Notes: generated by a model from the letters alone, not told the origin. A DNA stretch of 64,000 nt from Desulfovibrio sp. MES5 (GCF_002237645.1 NZ_MJUZ01000049.1:62001-126000); one strand, 5' to 3'; shown: positions 26,095-35,491, numbered from the stretch's first letter. Translations and numbers: made by a program.

Positions 26095-26501
26095 TGTCAA
26101 AAAAACTCTGGCGTCTCACTGTGCGTGATGATTTTTCCGCCGGGCATGCCCTGCGCCACTATGAAGGCAAATGCGAACGCATGCACGGCCACAACTTTGC
26201 CGTGGAGCTTACCGTTGAGGGCAGCCAGCTTGCCGCTGGCACGGAAATGCTGCTGGACTTCAAGGTGCTGAAAAAAGGCCTCAAGGCTGTGCTTGACGCC
26301 CTGGACCACCGCCTGCTCAACGAAACGCCACCCTTTGACCGCATCAATCCCTCGTCCGAAAATCTGGCGCGCCACATCTGGCAGGGCATGGAGGCGCATC
26401 TGGCTGCCCACGACGATCCCCAGGCCCGACTGGTGCGCCTGTACAGCGTCACGGTTTCAGAAAAAGGCGCTCAAAGCGCCACCTATCTGGAAACGGACTA
26501 G
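26094..26501 (+). CDS. queD: 6-carboxytetrahydropterin synthase QueD
   Basis: 135 aa, family length. Zinc-binding histidines in FSAGHAL and the CERMHGHNF block, with the catalytic Cys just before MHGH; later DALDHRLLNE and PSSENLARHIW. QueD converts 7,8-dihydroneopterin triphosphate to 6-carboxytetrahydropterin in queuosine synthesis. Start at 26094 overlaps the upstream stop; the longer frame from 26013 lies inside the previous gene. QueH, the last-step enzyme, is encoded at 61280. Confidence 0.95.
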   Translation: MSKKLWRLTVRDDFSAGHALRHYEGKCERMHGHNFAVELTVEGSQLAAGTEMLLDFKVLKKGLKAVLDALDHRLLNETPPFDRINPSSENLARHIWQGMEAHLAAHDDPQARLVRLYSVTVSEKGAQSATYLETD

Positions 26502-26527
26502 CGGCATCGCCCTCGCGGAGCGCTCCC

Positions 26528-27367
26528 ATGCCACAGGCCCTCTGTCTTCTGCACGCCAATTGCCAAGGCGAAGCCCTGCTGCCGCTGCTGCAAAATACTC
26601 CGGCCTTTGCGCGGCGCTTTGCTATCCGCCACTACGTCAATTACACGCGGGAACATATCGACAGCCAGGATTTGAGCCAGTGCGCGCTCTTTCTGTACCA
26701 AAGGCTGGCCCCCAAATGGGGCGACATTTCCACGGAGCAGATCCTTCCCCGGCTGCCTCAAAGCTGCCAGGCTGTTGAAATTCCCAATCTTTTTTTCAAG
26801 GGCTACTGGCCGTTCTGGACCAGCAAAACATCCATCAATTTTGGCGACAGCCTGTTGGAAAGTCTGCTTGAGCGGGGGCTGAATCCGGAGGAGGCGCTGC
26901 ATGTCTACCTGCGCGCCACGCCGGGCATGATGGATGACGTGTCCGCCGTGGCGGAAGAAAGCCTGCGCCGCGAGGAAGAAAAACAGGCCGAAAGCCCCAT
27001 TGTTTGCGCGCCTCTGCTGCGCGAACTGTGGCAAGAGGAACAGCTTTTCATTACCGTCAACCATCCGGGCCGCACACTGATGTTCCATATGGCCGACAGC
27101 CTGTTGCGCCTGCTTGGGCTGGGCGGCCTGCCGCAAACTGTCCGCCGCGCCTACGCGCACCCGCTGGAGGACTTCTGGCTGCCCATCCATCCCCAGGTGG
27201 GCGCGTTGCTGGGCCTGCCCTTTGCCAGTGCCGCACGGCGTTACCCCGTCTACCAGACCAGCCTGACCCACGCGCAGTACACGAGCTGTTATCTGGCATG
27301 CAAAAGCCACGATACGCCGGATCTGATAACCTTTTTAAAAAACCTGACGCCCGGGCCTACCGCCTGA
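26528..27367 (+). CDS. WcbI-like polysaccharide biosynthesis protein
   Basis: 279 aa, cytoplasmic. Begins LCLLHANCQGEALLPLL, the N-terminal NCQ motif of the WcbI family (putative acetyltransferases or coenzyme-A-binding proteins of capsule synthesis), and later IPNLFFKGYWPFW and ITVNHPGRTLMFHMAD. It follows queD by 26 bp and precedes the flavodoxin-like gene by 23 bp. Its placement with queD is not explained by a shared pathway. Reaction unproven. Confidence 0.72.
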   Translation: MPQALCLLHANCQGEALLPLLQNTPAFARRFAIRHYVNYTREHIDSQDLSQCALFLYQRLAPKWGDISTEQILPRLPQSCQAVEIPNLFFKGYWPFWTSKTSINFGDSLLESLLERGLNPEEALHVYLRATPGMMDDVSAVAEESLRREEEKQAESPIVCAPLLRELWQEEQLFITVNHPGRTLMFHMADSLLRLLGLGGLPQTVRRAYAHPLEDFWLPIHPQVGALLGLPFASAARRYPVYQTSLTHAQYTSCYLACKSHDTPDLITFLKNLTPGPTA

Positions 27368-27390
27368 GCTGAGAACAGAAGGAGTTCTTC

Positions 27391-28014
27391 ATGAAGGTGC
27401 TTCTTATCAACGGCAGCCCCCACCCCAAGGGCTGTACTTTTACGGCGCTGTCCACCGTTGCGGCGCAACTGGAAAAAAACGGCGTTGAAAGCGAGCTGGT
27501 CCAGATCGGCTCCAAGGCCATACGTGGCTGTATTGCCTGTGGAAAGTGCAAGGACACTGGCTACTGTGTTTTCAAGGACGATCCCGTCAATGAAGTTATT
27601 GACCTGCTGCGCGCCGCCGACGGTGTAGTCGTGGGCTCGCCCGTGTACTACGCCGGGCCCAATGCCACCCTCTGCGCCCTGCTGGACCGCGTGTTCTTCA
27701 TGAAGTCTGCGCGCTACGCCTTCAAGCCAGCGGCGTCCGTCGTCAGCTGTCGCCGGGGCGGGGCCAGCGCGTCCTTTGACAGGCTGAACAAATACTTCAC
27801 CATTGCCCGCATGCCCGTGGTTTCCTCCCAGTACTGGAACTCCGTGCACGGCAACAATGCCGAGGAAGTGGTGCAGGACAAGGAAGGCATGCAGATCATG
27901 CGCACGCTTGGCGACAACATGGCATGGCTCATCAAGTGCATTGCCGCTGGCAAGGCCGCCGGAGTCAACCCGCCCGCCATTGAAGCCTGGGAACCCACCA
28001 ACTTCATCCGCTAA
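27391..28014 (+). CDS. Flavodoxin-like NAD(P)H-dependent FMN reductase / iron-sulfur flavoprotein
   Basis: 207 aa. Flavodoxin-fold phosphate loop NGSPHPKGCTFTAL, then CIACGKCKDTGYCVFKDD, a cysteine group like that of ISF-type flavoproteins, and VVGSPVYYAGPNATL. It is likely a cytoplasmic FMN-binding redox protein of the NADPH-dependent FMN reductase family. A good AGAAGGAG site precedes it. Final gene of the operon starting at 25927. Confidence 0.88.
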   Translation: MKVLLINGSPHPKGCTFTALSTVAAQLEKNGVESELVQIGSKAIRGCIACGKCKDTGYCVFKDDPVNEVIDLLRAADGVVVGSPVYYAGPNATLCALLDRVFFMKSARYAFKPAASVVSCRRGGASASFDRLNKYFTIARMPVVSSQYWNSVHGNNAEEVVQDKEGMQIMRTLGDNMAWLIKCIAAGKAAGVNPPAIEAWEPTNFIR

Positions 28015-28044
28015 CCCTTTTGTAATGTTGCGTTGATATACTTT

Positions 28045-28103
28045 TTGGGGGAGGGAACCTTTTGCAAAAGGGTCGCCTCCCCCACGCCCCCACCCCCTAA
28101 AAC
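28045..28103 (+). repeat. Family A hairpin repeat, 3' of the flavoprotein gene
   Basis: TTGGGGGAGGGAACC, TTTTGCAAAA, GGGTCGCCTCCCCCAC and GCCCCCACCCCCTAAAAC, 31 bp after the stop, same orientation. Confidence 0.85.
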
Positions 28104-28180
28104 TCTTAGCATGTTTTAGTATGGTGCAAAGCGTGTCGACCAGAGCGGAGTCAGAATCGTGATAAAAGACGACTGAACGC

Positions 28181-28219
28181 AAGCAAGCCCGGAGGCGTTA
28201 CGCGCCTCCGGGCTTGCTT
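28181..28219. terminator. Hairpin 3' of the exported-protein gene
   Basis: Seventeen-bp arms AAGCAAGCCCGGAGGCG and complement, loop TTACG, no adjacent T tract on either strand. Convergent position suggests termination or mRNA protection. Confidence 0.65.
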
Positions 28220-28244
28220 GTAAAATGTGTCCGGCTGACGCCAG

Positions 28245-28733
28245 CTACGGCTTCAAAGGCACAAGCGCCTTATAGGGACCGCGCATTTTGTAGATAAAAT
28301 CGGCCATCTTCAGGTCGCCGCTGGCCAGCATCATGAGCAGCACTCCGGAGGATTTGTCCTCGCGCACGATTCCATATCCCTTGACGCCCTGCTGCTCAAA
28401 GGTAAATTCCCACTGCCCCTGACGCAGCACCGGGGTGCTTCCCCCCAACCGTTGCGCATTGGCCCTGGCGGCAGTTTCGGCTTCTCCCGCTTTGGCTGGC
28501 CCCACGATAATGAGTATCGAGGATTTATGCTCCTTTTGCCCAAGCAGAACCTGAATGGCATCCTTGACCTTGCTTGGCCCGTTAACAACAACCCAGTCGG
28601 CAGGCAGCTCGATGCTGTAGTACTTTGTCGTCACTGGCACGGCCTGGGCGCTGCCAGCCAGGGGGGGCAGCACCATCACGGCCAGCAGGCAGAACACTGC
28701 CCATATTAGTTTGAAACGGCAAAAAGACTGCAT
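28245..28733 (-). CDS. Small exported protein, paralogue of the product at 8301
   Basis: 162 aa. Signal peptide through LAGSAQA, mature start VPVTTKYYSIELPADWVVVN. Mature domains of the two paralogues align in opening, in an EFTFEQQ versus TFTFAQQ stretch, and in the C-terminal FIYKMRGPYKALVP tail. Function unknown; likely periplasmic. Start 28733 has CTGGAGAATCCC; the 19 residues available upstream in frame are not signal-like. Divergent from the ion-channel gene. Confidence 0.85.
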   Translation of the reverse strand: MQSFCRFKLIWAVFCLLAVMVLPPLAGSAQAVPVTTKYYSIELPADWVVVNGPSKVKDAIQVLLGQKEHKSSILIIVGPAKAGEAETAARANAQRLGGSTPVLRQGQWEFTFEQQGVKGYGIVREDKSSGVLLMMLASGDLKMADFIYKMRGPYKALVPLKP

Positions 28734-29101
28734 GGGATTCTCCAGTATTTTCCAGAATAATTTATGATGAAGATGCCCTGACGGATGCACGGGCAGGCAT
28801 GGCGCACAGTTGCAAACGCGGTTTCAGCTCTGGCCTTGAGGGCCGTAAACCTTGCGGGCGGAGCCCCCAACACAGGACCGCGCAGCGCTGAAAAAGCAGA
28901 TTACCTGTTGTTTGCGTCAGTCCGCAGCACGGCGAGCGTCTTCACCTCTTGTGACTGCACCTTTTCAAAGGAATTTTTTACATAAGATCTCACGTGGATC
29001 AGTGTACGGTCCGCAGGCTTTCATGTCTATAAAAAGGGCATTGCCGCCCCCTTGCCCGACGCGGACAATCTTTGTAGTATCGCGTTCCAGTGAGGGATAC
29101 C
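28734..29101. other. Divergent intergenic region
   Basis: 368 bp with no credible gene. Must hold both promoters; no operator or strong promoter could be assigned. Confidence 0.4.
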
Positions 29102-30004
29102 ATGCGGCAAAAACTGAATTCTTTTCGTTCAAGGCTCTACGTTTACCGTTTTGAGCTGTTGATGACATCCCTTCTGTGCGTCTTTGTCTTCAATATCTTT
29201 TTTCCCGACAATATCTATGGCGGTATGGCCCAGTCCATCTACCTGCCCTTTCAGTTGCTGGCTGGCCTGGTGCTTTTTGAATTCAAGAGGCGCATCATCT
29301 GGCTTGTGGTGCTTTTTGGCGTGCTGCTGATGATCTGCCGGTCGCTGAACCTCTTTTTTGCCAGCAGCCTGCTGGCCGAAGTGCTGCTGCTCTACATCTG
29401 TTTTTTCGGCAGCGTTACCCTGGAGGTTTTCCGGCAGATCGCCCGCGCGCAAATGGTCAGCACGCGCATGATATACGCGGCCATCTGCGGCCTCATGCTC
29501 ATCGCCTATTGCGGATTCTATCTCTTTCTGGCCATTGAATTTGCCAACCCCGGCTCCTTCAACGGCCTCGGCGAAGGCGAAAACGCCATTAACAATCTTT
29601 TCTATTTCAGCTACATCACCATTTTGACCATTGGCTACGGCGACATCACGCCGCATACCTGGATCGCCAAAAACGCGGTCGTGCTGGTGGGCTTTATCGC
29701 GTACGTCTATTCCATTGTGGTCATAGCCACCATTGTGGGCAGGGTACAGCGCGTGCCGCACCCCTCGCCCGCCGGGCAGGCAACAGGCATACCGGCGGCT
29801 ACGCCCCACCCCGCGCCACATCCGGCGGCGCACCCGGCGTCTTCGCATCAGGCGACACAGGCCAGCCCGCTGGCCGACTCTCTGACCAGCCCTCTACCCG
29901 ACGCTCAGGCCAAATCTCTGGCAGAGCCGCAGACGGGTCAGCAAGCGCCGCAGGCCGCGCAGCACTCCTCAAAAGACTCTGACCCCGTGCGCGATCAGGC
30001 CTGA
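29102..30004 (+). CDS. Two-pore-helix potassium-channel-like membrane protein
   Basis: 300 aa. Four N-terminal hydrophobic segments, then an Ion_trans_2-type pore: LFYFSYITILTIGYGDITP with the K+-selective filter TIGYGD at residues 176-181, and a final helix NAVVLVGFIAYVYSIVVIAT. The C-terminal ~85 residues are a disordered Pro/Ala/His/Gln-rich tail rather than an RCK domain. Probably a K+ channel of the inner membrane. ATG 29102 follows GTGAGGGA; the GTG at 29090 is an alternative. Confidence 0.85.
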   Translation: MRQKLNSFRSRLYVYRFELLMTSLLCVFVFNIFFPDNIYGGMAQSIYLPFQLLAGLVLFEFKRRIIWLVVLFGVLLMICRSLNLFFASSLLAEVLLLYICFFGSVTLEVFRQIARAQMVSTRMIYAAICGLMLIAYCGFYLFLAIEFANPGSFNGLGEGENAINNLFYFSYITILTIGYGDITPHTWIAKNAVVLVGFIAYVYSIVVIATIVGRVQRVPHPSPAGQATGIPAATPHPAPHPAAHPASSHQATQASPLADSLTSPLPDAQAKSLAEPQTGQQAPQAAQHSSKDSDPVRDQA

Positions 30005-30055
30005 CAGATACAAAGGTCAAAAAATCCCGCCTCGGTGCAACCGCGTAAATAAACT

Positions 30056-30088
30056 GTGCCATAAACCGCGCTGCGCAGTTTATGGCAC
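30056..30088. terminator. Hairpin between convergent channel and exporter genes
   Basis: Eleven-bp arms GTGCCATAAAC/GTTTATGGCAC with a GC-rich loop; little T tract. Confidence 0.5.
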
Positions 30089-30132
30089 GCGCCTTTTCAC
30101 GCAGCCGCCAGCGAATTGCAGGGCGCGATCCC

Positions 30133-31344
30133 TCAGGCTTTGCGCCTGAACATCCATACGGCCACGCTCACGGTCACAATGCTGATGCAGGTGATCTTGC
30201 CCAGGCTGACAGCCGCGGCGGCCACGGTTATGTCTTTAAGAAAAACTCCCTGGATGATGGCCGTAAAGTGCCGCAACGGATTCAACTGACTGGCGTGCTG
30301 CAAAAAAACCGGCATGTTCATGATGGGCGTCACGCCTCCCGAAATGAGTATGCAGGGCACCCCCACGGTAAACGCGCCCAGAAAGGCCTGCTGCTGCGTG
30401 GCCGACAGGGAGGACACCATAAGCCCCACCCCGCCCGAAGCCGCCGCGAACACCAACATGGCCAGATAGAGCAGCACCACGGAACCTGTGAAGGGCACGC
30501 CGAAGCCCAGTACCGATATGACCAGAAATATGGTCCCGTGCACCATGCCCACAAGACAGCCCGGCACCAGTTTGGCCAGGGCAATTTCTGTAGGTATGGC
30601 GGGCGACACCAGCAGTTGGTCAAACGTGCCCACCTCGCGCTCGCGCGCCACTGAAAGCCCCGTGACCACCAGCCCCAGCATGAAGCTCAGCATGCCAATG
30701 AGGTTGGGCAGAAAAAACCACTGAAATTCCAGATTGGGATTGAACCAGCAGCGCATGCGTATATCCAACCGGGGCACTTCTGCGGCAGCGCTTTGCATGG
30801 CCTGCCCGCGCGGCGTGGCAGCCGCCGTCTGCGTCACGATGCGCTCGAAATAATAGGCCGCGATCTGCGCGGCATTGGAGCGCCGTCCGTCCAGAATAAC
30901 CTGGACCTGCGCCGGTTCGCCCTTTTCGATATGCCGCGAAAATTCCTCGTCAAAAACCAGCACAAAAAGCGCCTGCTGCCGGTCCACAACAGGGCGTATC
31001 TGTCCCTCCCCCTGCAAATGCATCACGCTGCGAAAGGTGGGCGATCCCTCAAGGGCGTGTATGATGTCCCTGCTCCAGCGTCCGCTGTCGTGATTCAGCA
31101 CGGCCACGTCGACATTGCGCACCTCCATAGTGGCCGCCCAGCCAAAGATGACAATCTGCATAAGCGGGGGCACGATGATAAGAAGGCGCGAAACCTTGTT
31201 GCACAAGAGAACCAGCAGTTCCTTGCGCACAATAACGGCCATGCGACGCAGGTTCAGACGGGGAAAAAACTGGCTCAGACGGGCCGCCCCTCGTGCGGCC
31301 AGCCCCTTGCCCGGAGTGGAAGAAGCCCCGAAACGCCGCGCCAT
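30133..31344 (-). CDS. ABC-2 type exporter permease (second)
   Basis: 403 aa. N-terminal cytoplasmic segment, first helix LLIIVPPLMQIVIFGWAA, a large periplasmic domain with SGRWSRDIIHALEGSP, and five C-terminal helices (NLIGMLSFMLGLVVTGLSVA, EREVGTFDQLLVSP). Matches the ABC2_membrane_3 / YhhJ type. Its ATG overlaps the stop of the preceding permease gene (TGATG). With the other permease it likely forms a heterodimeric channel. Final gene of the operon. Confidence 0.88.
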   Translation of the reverse strand: MARRFGASSTPGKGLAARGAARLSQFFPRLNLRRMAVIVRKELLVLLCNKVSRLLIIVPPLMQIVIFGWAATMEVRNVDVAVLNHDSGRWSRDIIHALEGSPTFRSVMHLQGEGQIRPVVDRQQALFVLVFDEEFSRHIEKGEPAQVQVILDGRRSNAAQIAAYYFERIVTQTAAATPRGQAMQSAAAEVPRLDIRMRCWFNPNLEFQWFFLPNLIGMLSFMLGLVVTGLSVAREREVGTFDQLLVSPAIPTEIALAKLVPGCLVGMVHGTIFLVISVLGFGVPFTGSVVLLYLAMLVFAAASGGVGLMVSSLSATQQQAFLGAFTVGVPCILISGGVTPIMNMPVFLQHASQLNPLRHFTAIIQGVFLKDITVAAAAVSLGKITCISIVTVSVAVWMFRRKA

Positions 31345-32471
31345 CACACATCCAGCCTTTTGACGAGATTTTTATACACCAGCCCCAGCAATATGGCGGC
31401 CAGCAGCCCCATAAAGGCCAGGCTGGGGGCGAAAATCGCCCAAACGTCGCCCGTTAGAAAAATGGTGCGCAGGCAGGTGTTGAAGTAGCTGGCAGGCAGC
31501 AACCGCGTAATGGCCTGAAGCGCAGGAGGCATGCTGTTGATGTCAAAAACAAAGCCCGACAGCAGCAGGGCAGGCAGAAAGCCGGAAAAAAGTCCGGCCT
31601 CCGCAGCCACAAGCTGCCCGCGCAAACTGACGGAAATAAGCAGCCCCTGCCCAAGCGCGCTGAGCATAAATACCGATGACAGCAGCAGCAGTATCCACAG
31701 CGAGCCGCGAAACGGCACGGCAAAGAGCAGTACCGCCGCTGTAGCGCACAGGGCCATGCTGAACATGCCCATGCAGAAATAGGGAATGAGCTTGCCCAGC
31801 AAAAGCTGCATGCGGCTTACAGGAGTGGCGAACATGGCCTCCATGGTGCCCCTCTCCCACTCACGGGCAAAAACCAGAGACGTGAGCAGGGTTCCTATGA
31901 GCGTCATGATGACCGTAATGGCCCCCGGCACCAGAAACTGCACGCTCTTGGCCGCCGGGTTGAACCAGAAGCGAGGTTGCACGTTTATGGGAGGTTCGGC
32001 CGCTACTCCGCCGGGCAGGGCCGTGGTCTGCCATCTGGTCACAAGGCCCTGGCTGTAACTCTGGATATACTGGGCGGTATTGGGTTCCGAACCGTCCACC
32101 AGCACCTGCAGCTCCCCTACCCCGCCGCGATCCAGCGTCGCGTCGAAATCCTGCCTGAACACCAGAATTCCCTGCACTTCAGAATCGCGCATAAGGCGGG
32201 CGGCCTCGTCCATACCGCTGACGCCGCGCGTGGAGAACCAGGGGGAATGCGCAAAATCCGCCGCGAGATCCAGGGAGTGCCTGCCGCCGCTTTCATTGAG
32301 CACCGCAAGGCGCAGTATTCCCGCATCCAACGTGATGCCGTACCCGAACAGCAGCAAAAAGACAAAAGGCAGAACCCCGGCCACCAGATAGGAGGACGGG
32401 TCGCGCACGATCTGCTGAAACTCCTTTCGGACAAGGGCAAGCAACTGCCGGAGCCAGAGGTTTTGCTTCAT
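31344..32471 (-). CDS. ABC-2 type exporter permease (first)
   Basis: 375 aa from ATG 32471 (MKQNLWLRQLLALVRKEFQQ); an upstream ATG at 32543 immediately after the ATPase stop is an alternative adding 24 residues. Same architecture as its neighbour: helix GVLPFVFLLLFGYGITLDAG, periplasmic domain, then EREWERGTMEAMFATPVSR-like coupling region (written in sequence as FAREWERGTMEAMFATPVSR). Homologous to YhhJ-family permeases, probably paired with the adjacent permease. Confidence 0.87.
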   Translation of the reverse strand: MKQNLWLRQLLALVRKEFQQIVRDPSSYLVAGVLPFVFLLLFGYGITLDAGILRLAVLNESGGRHSLDLAADFAHSPWFSTRGVSGMDEAARLMRDSEVQGILVFRQDFDATLDRGGVGELQVLVDGSEPNTAQYIQSYSQGLVTRWQTTALPGGVAAEPPINVQPRFWFNPAAKSVQFLVPGAITVIMTLIGTLLTSLVFAREWERGTMEAMFATPVSRMQLLLGKLIPYFCMGMFSMALCATAAVLLFAVPFRGSLWILLLLSSVFMLSALGQGLLISVSLRGQLVAAEAGLFSGFLPALLLSGFVFDINSMPPALQAITRLLPASYFNTCLRTIFLTGDVWAIFAPSLAFMGLLAAILLGLVYKNLVKRLDV

Positions 32472-32546
32472 ATGCCTTCCACCAAAAGAACAAAGGACGA
32501 CGCTGCGCCTTGAGGGCAGCGCGGATTTTCCATTGTCGCGCATGCC

Positions 32547-34496
32547 CTACTGGGGATGCTGCCTGTCATACTCTTCAATACTGGCGATAAAGGCCTCCTC
32601 CAGCGTGGGGTCTTCCACTGTTTTACAGGAGGCCTTGAGTTCATCGGGCGTACCCATGTGGATCATGGCCCCACGGTAGATGAGGGCTATGCGGTCGCAG
32701 TATTCGGCTTCTTCCATAAAGTGCGTGGTGACCAGAACGGCCGCTCCGGCTGTGGTCATGGCCGAAATATGCTTCCAGAAGTCACGGCGGGTGCGGGCGT
32801 CCACGCCGGAGGTGGGCTCGTCCAGAAAAAGCACGGGCGGCTCGTGCAGCGTGGCGCACAACAGGGCCAGGCGCTGCTTCTGGCCCAGGGGCAGGTCAGC
32901 GGTGCGGCTGTGCAAAAAATCCTGCAACTCAAGGGCCCCGGCCAGTACGGGCAAAAGTTCGTCGCGCCGTTGACGGTTCAGGCCATACAGTTCCGCAAAT
33001 ATTTTTATATTTTCCGTCACCGGGATGTCGGGATACAAAGAAAACTTCTGCGCCATGTAGCCCAGGCGGGCGCGGGCATTGCTGCCCGCCGTGAGCAGAT
33101 CCATGCCGTCAACCGCGCACTGGCCCGAAGTGGGCCGCGAAAGACCGCAAAGCATGCGAAAGGTGGTGGATTTGCCCGCTCCGTTGGGGCCAAGCAGACC
33201 GAAAATCTCGCCGGGCCGCACGGAAAAACTGATGTCGTGCGCAGCGGTAAAGTCTCCGAATTTTTTGGTGAGGTTGTTGGCCTCAATGCTGGGTGAGGAC
33301 TGGGACTCTGCCGGGGCGTCCCCCCTTGCGCCTGGCGCGGAGCCAGATGGCGCGCCAGCGGGGCCAGACGGTGCACCTGACGAATGGGTCGGGCCAGACT
33401 CAGCACCGGGCAGGTCAGCCCCTGTGCCTGACGGGTTTGCCTCTGCGCCGGACGAGTTCGCCGGGCCGGGAACGCCGGATGCCCCTGACGGGCCGGAGCC
33501 ATTTATCGCATACAGCCTGCCATACGGCGACGGCTTCTGGTTGATGCCGCCCACCGCGCTCATATAGGCGTCTTCAAAACGCGGCGACACGGGTTCGCCG
33601 CCCTTTTCCCGAACGTCACGCTGCAACTCCGGCGGGGCATCCTTTGCCAGCACAAGACGGATACGGCTGCCCTGAACAAGCGCGTCCTCAATACCGGGGC
33701 GCATACTCCAGGTGGCCAGCTCGTGCCTGTGGGCCCCGGCGGGCGTTTTAAGCAAAAAAACCCTGTCCCGCACCCTGTCCGTGAATTCCTGCGGGGCTCC
33801 GGAGTAAAGAACCCCGCCCTTGTCCAGAACAACCACCTGCGGGCAGCGTTCGGCTTCATCCAGATAGGATGTGGCCCAGATCACGGTCATGCCGTTGCGG
33901 CTCAGATCCTGCACCATCCGCCACAGTTCGCGCCGTGACTGCGGATCAACGCCCACGCCCGGCTCGTCCAGCAGCAACAGACGGGGCGACCCCAGGAGCG
34001 CGCAGGCAATGCCAAGCTTTTGCTTCATGCCGCCAGAAAGACGCCCGGCCAGCCTGTCCGCAAAGGGGGCCAGCGACGTAAACTTGAGAAGACGGTCAAA
34101 AAGCTCCTGCCGTGCCTGCCCTTCCAGGCCGCGCAAACTGGCGTGCAAGGTCAGGTTGCCCATAACGCTGATGTCTTCGTACAGGCCGAAGCGTTGCGGC
34201 ATATATCCAATGCTGTTGGCGCTTTCGCTCACAAGCTTGTACGGGGCTTTGCCAAAAACCATGGCCTCGCCGCTCGTTGGGCGCATGAGCCCGGCGAGAA
34301 TGCGCATAAGGGTGGTCTTGCCCGCCGCGTCCGGCCCCACAAGCCCGGTTATGCGCCCGGCGGGCACAGTGGCCGAAACGCCGCTCAGCGCTGTTACGAG
34401 GTGGGGCCCCTTGCCGAAAGTCATGCCCAGATCACGCAGTTGCACGGCCGCTTCACCCTCAATGGAAGGGCTTTGAACCGCTGTCGCCACGCTCAT
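32547..34496 (-). CDS. Fused double ABC ATPase (RbbA/YhiH-like)
   Basis: 649 aa with two nucleotide-binding domains. NBD1 (~15-250): Walker A GPDAAGKTT, signature LSGGMKQKLGIACAL, Walker B LLLDEPGVGVDP. NBD2 (~410-640): Walker A GPNGAGKST, a divergent signature LPLGQKQRLALLCA, Walker B LFLDEPTSGVDA. A linker of about 70 residues (~335-405) is almost only Ser, Gly, Ala and Pro. It lacks the C-terminal membrane domain of E. coli RbbA; the membrane part is supplied by the two following genes. Overlaps the HlyD gene by 4 bp (ATGA). Confidence 0.9.
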   Translation of the reverse strand: MSVATAVQSPSIEGEAAVQLRDLGMTFGKGPHLVTALSGVSATVPAGRITGLVGPDAAGKTTLMRILAGLMRPTSGEAMVFGKAPYKLVSESANSIGYMPQRFGLYEDISVMGNLTLHASLRGLEGQARQELFDRLLKFTSLAPFADRLAGRLSGGMKQKLGIACALLGSPRLLLLDEPGVGVDPQSRRELWRMVQDLSRNGMTVIWATSYLDEAERCPQVVVLDKGGVLYSGAPQEFTDRVRDRVFLLKTPAGAHRHELATWSMRPGIEDALVQGSRIRLVLAKDAPPELQRDVREKGGEPVSPRFEDAYMSAVGGINQKPSPYGRLYAINGSGPSGASGVPGPANSSGAEANPSGTGADLPGAESGPTHSSGAPSGPAGAPSGSAPGARGDAPAESQSSPSIEANNLTKKFGDFTAAHDISFSVRPGEIFGLLGPNGAGKSTTFRMLCGLSRPTSGQCAVDGMDLLTAGSNARARLGYMAQKFSLYPDIPVTENIKIFAELYGLNRQRRDELLPVLAGALELQDFLHSRTADLPLGQKQRLALLCATLHEPPVLFLDEPTSGVDARTRRDFWKHISAMTTAGAAVLVTTHFMEEAEYCDRIALIYRGAMIHMGTPDELKASCKTVEDPTLEEAFIASIEEYDRQHPQ

Positions 34497-35491
34497 GACC
34501 CGGCGGCCTCGTCAACAACAATGGTAACGGGCATGCCCTGGCGCATGAGATTTTCAGGGTCAGCGACCTGCACCCGCAGACGGTACACCAGCGCGGTGCG
34601 CACCTCGCGGGTTTCCACGGTTTTGGGCGTGAACTCCGCCGTGGGGGAAATGAACCCCACCTTGCCGGGAAAACTTTTGCCCGGAGCCGCATCCACCATG
34701 ACGCGCACAGCCATGCCCGGCTTGATGCGCCCAAGGTTTGGCTCGTCCACGTAGGCCCGCAGCCATACCGGATCCGTGAGGGTCAGCGTGTATACGGTCT
34801 GGCCCTCCTGCACGATGGCCCCGGCCTCGCGGGCGCGGGTGAGCACAATGCCCTTTTGCGGAGCGGCAAGCACGCTGTCGTGCAGCTGTATTTCAACGCG
34901 CTTCAGAGCGGCTTCCGCCCCAGCCACGGCGGCGCGCTGCGCCAGCACGTCTTCTTCCCGATAGCCGGAAAGCAGCATATCCAGCTGATCCTGGGCAGAA
35001 CGGAGTTTTGCCGCCGTTTCACGCGACTGGGCGCGGGCATTGTCCAGCTCTTTCTGGGAGACGGCGTTGGAAGAACGCATGGCCGTGACGCGGCGCAGAT
35101 TGATGGCGGCATTCTCAGACAGAGCCGTGGCCGCGTTTACCGCAGCCCTGGCCTGGGCAATTTCTTCAACACGGTAACCGCGCTCAAGGCGGGCCAGAGC
35201 GGCCTTTTCACCTTCAAGGCGGGCGGCGGCCTCATCCCGCTGCTGGGTCAGCAGATCGGCGTCCAGTCTGGCCAGGGCCTGCCCTTCGACCACGCTGTCG
35301 CCCTCATCCACCAGCACTTCGGCTATGCGCCCGCCGACGCGAAAGGCCAGATCCACCTGACGTATATCAACATTGCCATATAGCGTGAGGTTGCCTGAGT
35401 GTCGGCCGTCCAGCCAGCGCCACAAAAAAAAGGCTGCCAGCACCAGAACCACCGCAGTAACCACACCCATAACCTTGCGAGAAGTTTGCAT
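34493..35491 (-). CDS. HlyD/EmrA-type membrane-fusion protein of the ABC exporter
   Basis: 332 aa. One N-terminal helix (VVTAVVLVLAAFFLWRWL), then the biotinyl-lipoyl-like halves (NVDIRQVDLAFRVGGRIAEV, LAAPQKGIVLTRAREAGAIV) flanking a coiled coil (~75-205, QRDEAAARLEGEKAALARLE), and a beta-barrel region. It bridges the inner-membrane exporter to an outer-membrane channel (not encoded here). ATG 35491 has GGGAGG; the open frame extends 56 residues further without signal. First gene of the four-gene operon. Confidence 0.9.
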   Translation of the reverse strand: MQTSRKVMGVVTAVVLVLAAFFLWRWLDGRHSGNLTLYGNVDIRQVDLAFRVGGRIAEVLVDEGDSVVEGQALARLDADLLTQQRDEAAARLEGEKAALARLERGYRVEEIAQARAAVNAATALSENAAINLRRVTAMRSSNAVSQKELDNARAQSRETAAKLRSAQDQLDMLLSGYREEDVLAQRAAVAGAEAALKRVEIQLHDSVLAAPQKGIVLTRAREAGAIVQEGQTVYTLTLTDPVWLRAYVDEPNLGRIKPGMAVRVMVDAAPGKSFPGKVGFISPTAEFTPKTVETREVRTALVYRLRVQVADPENLMRQGMPVTIVVDEAAGS

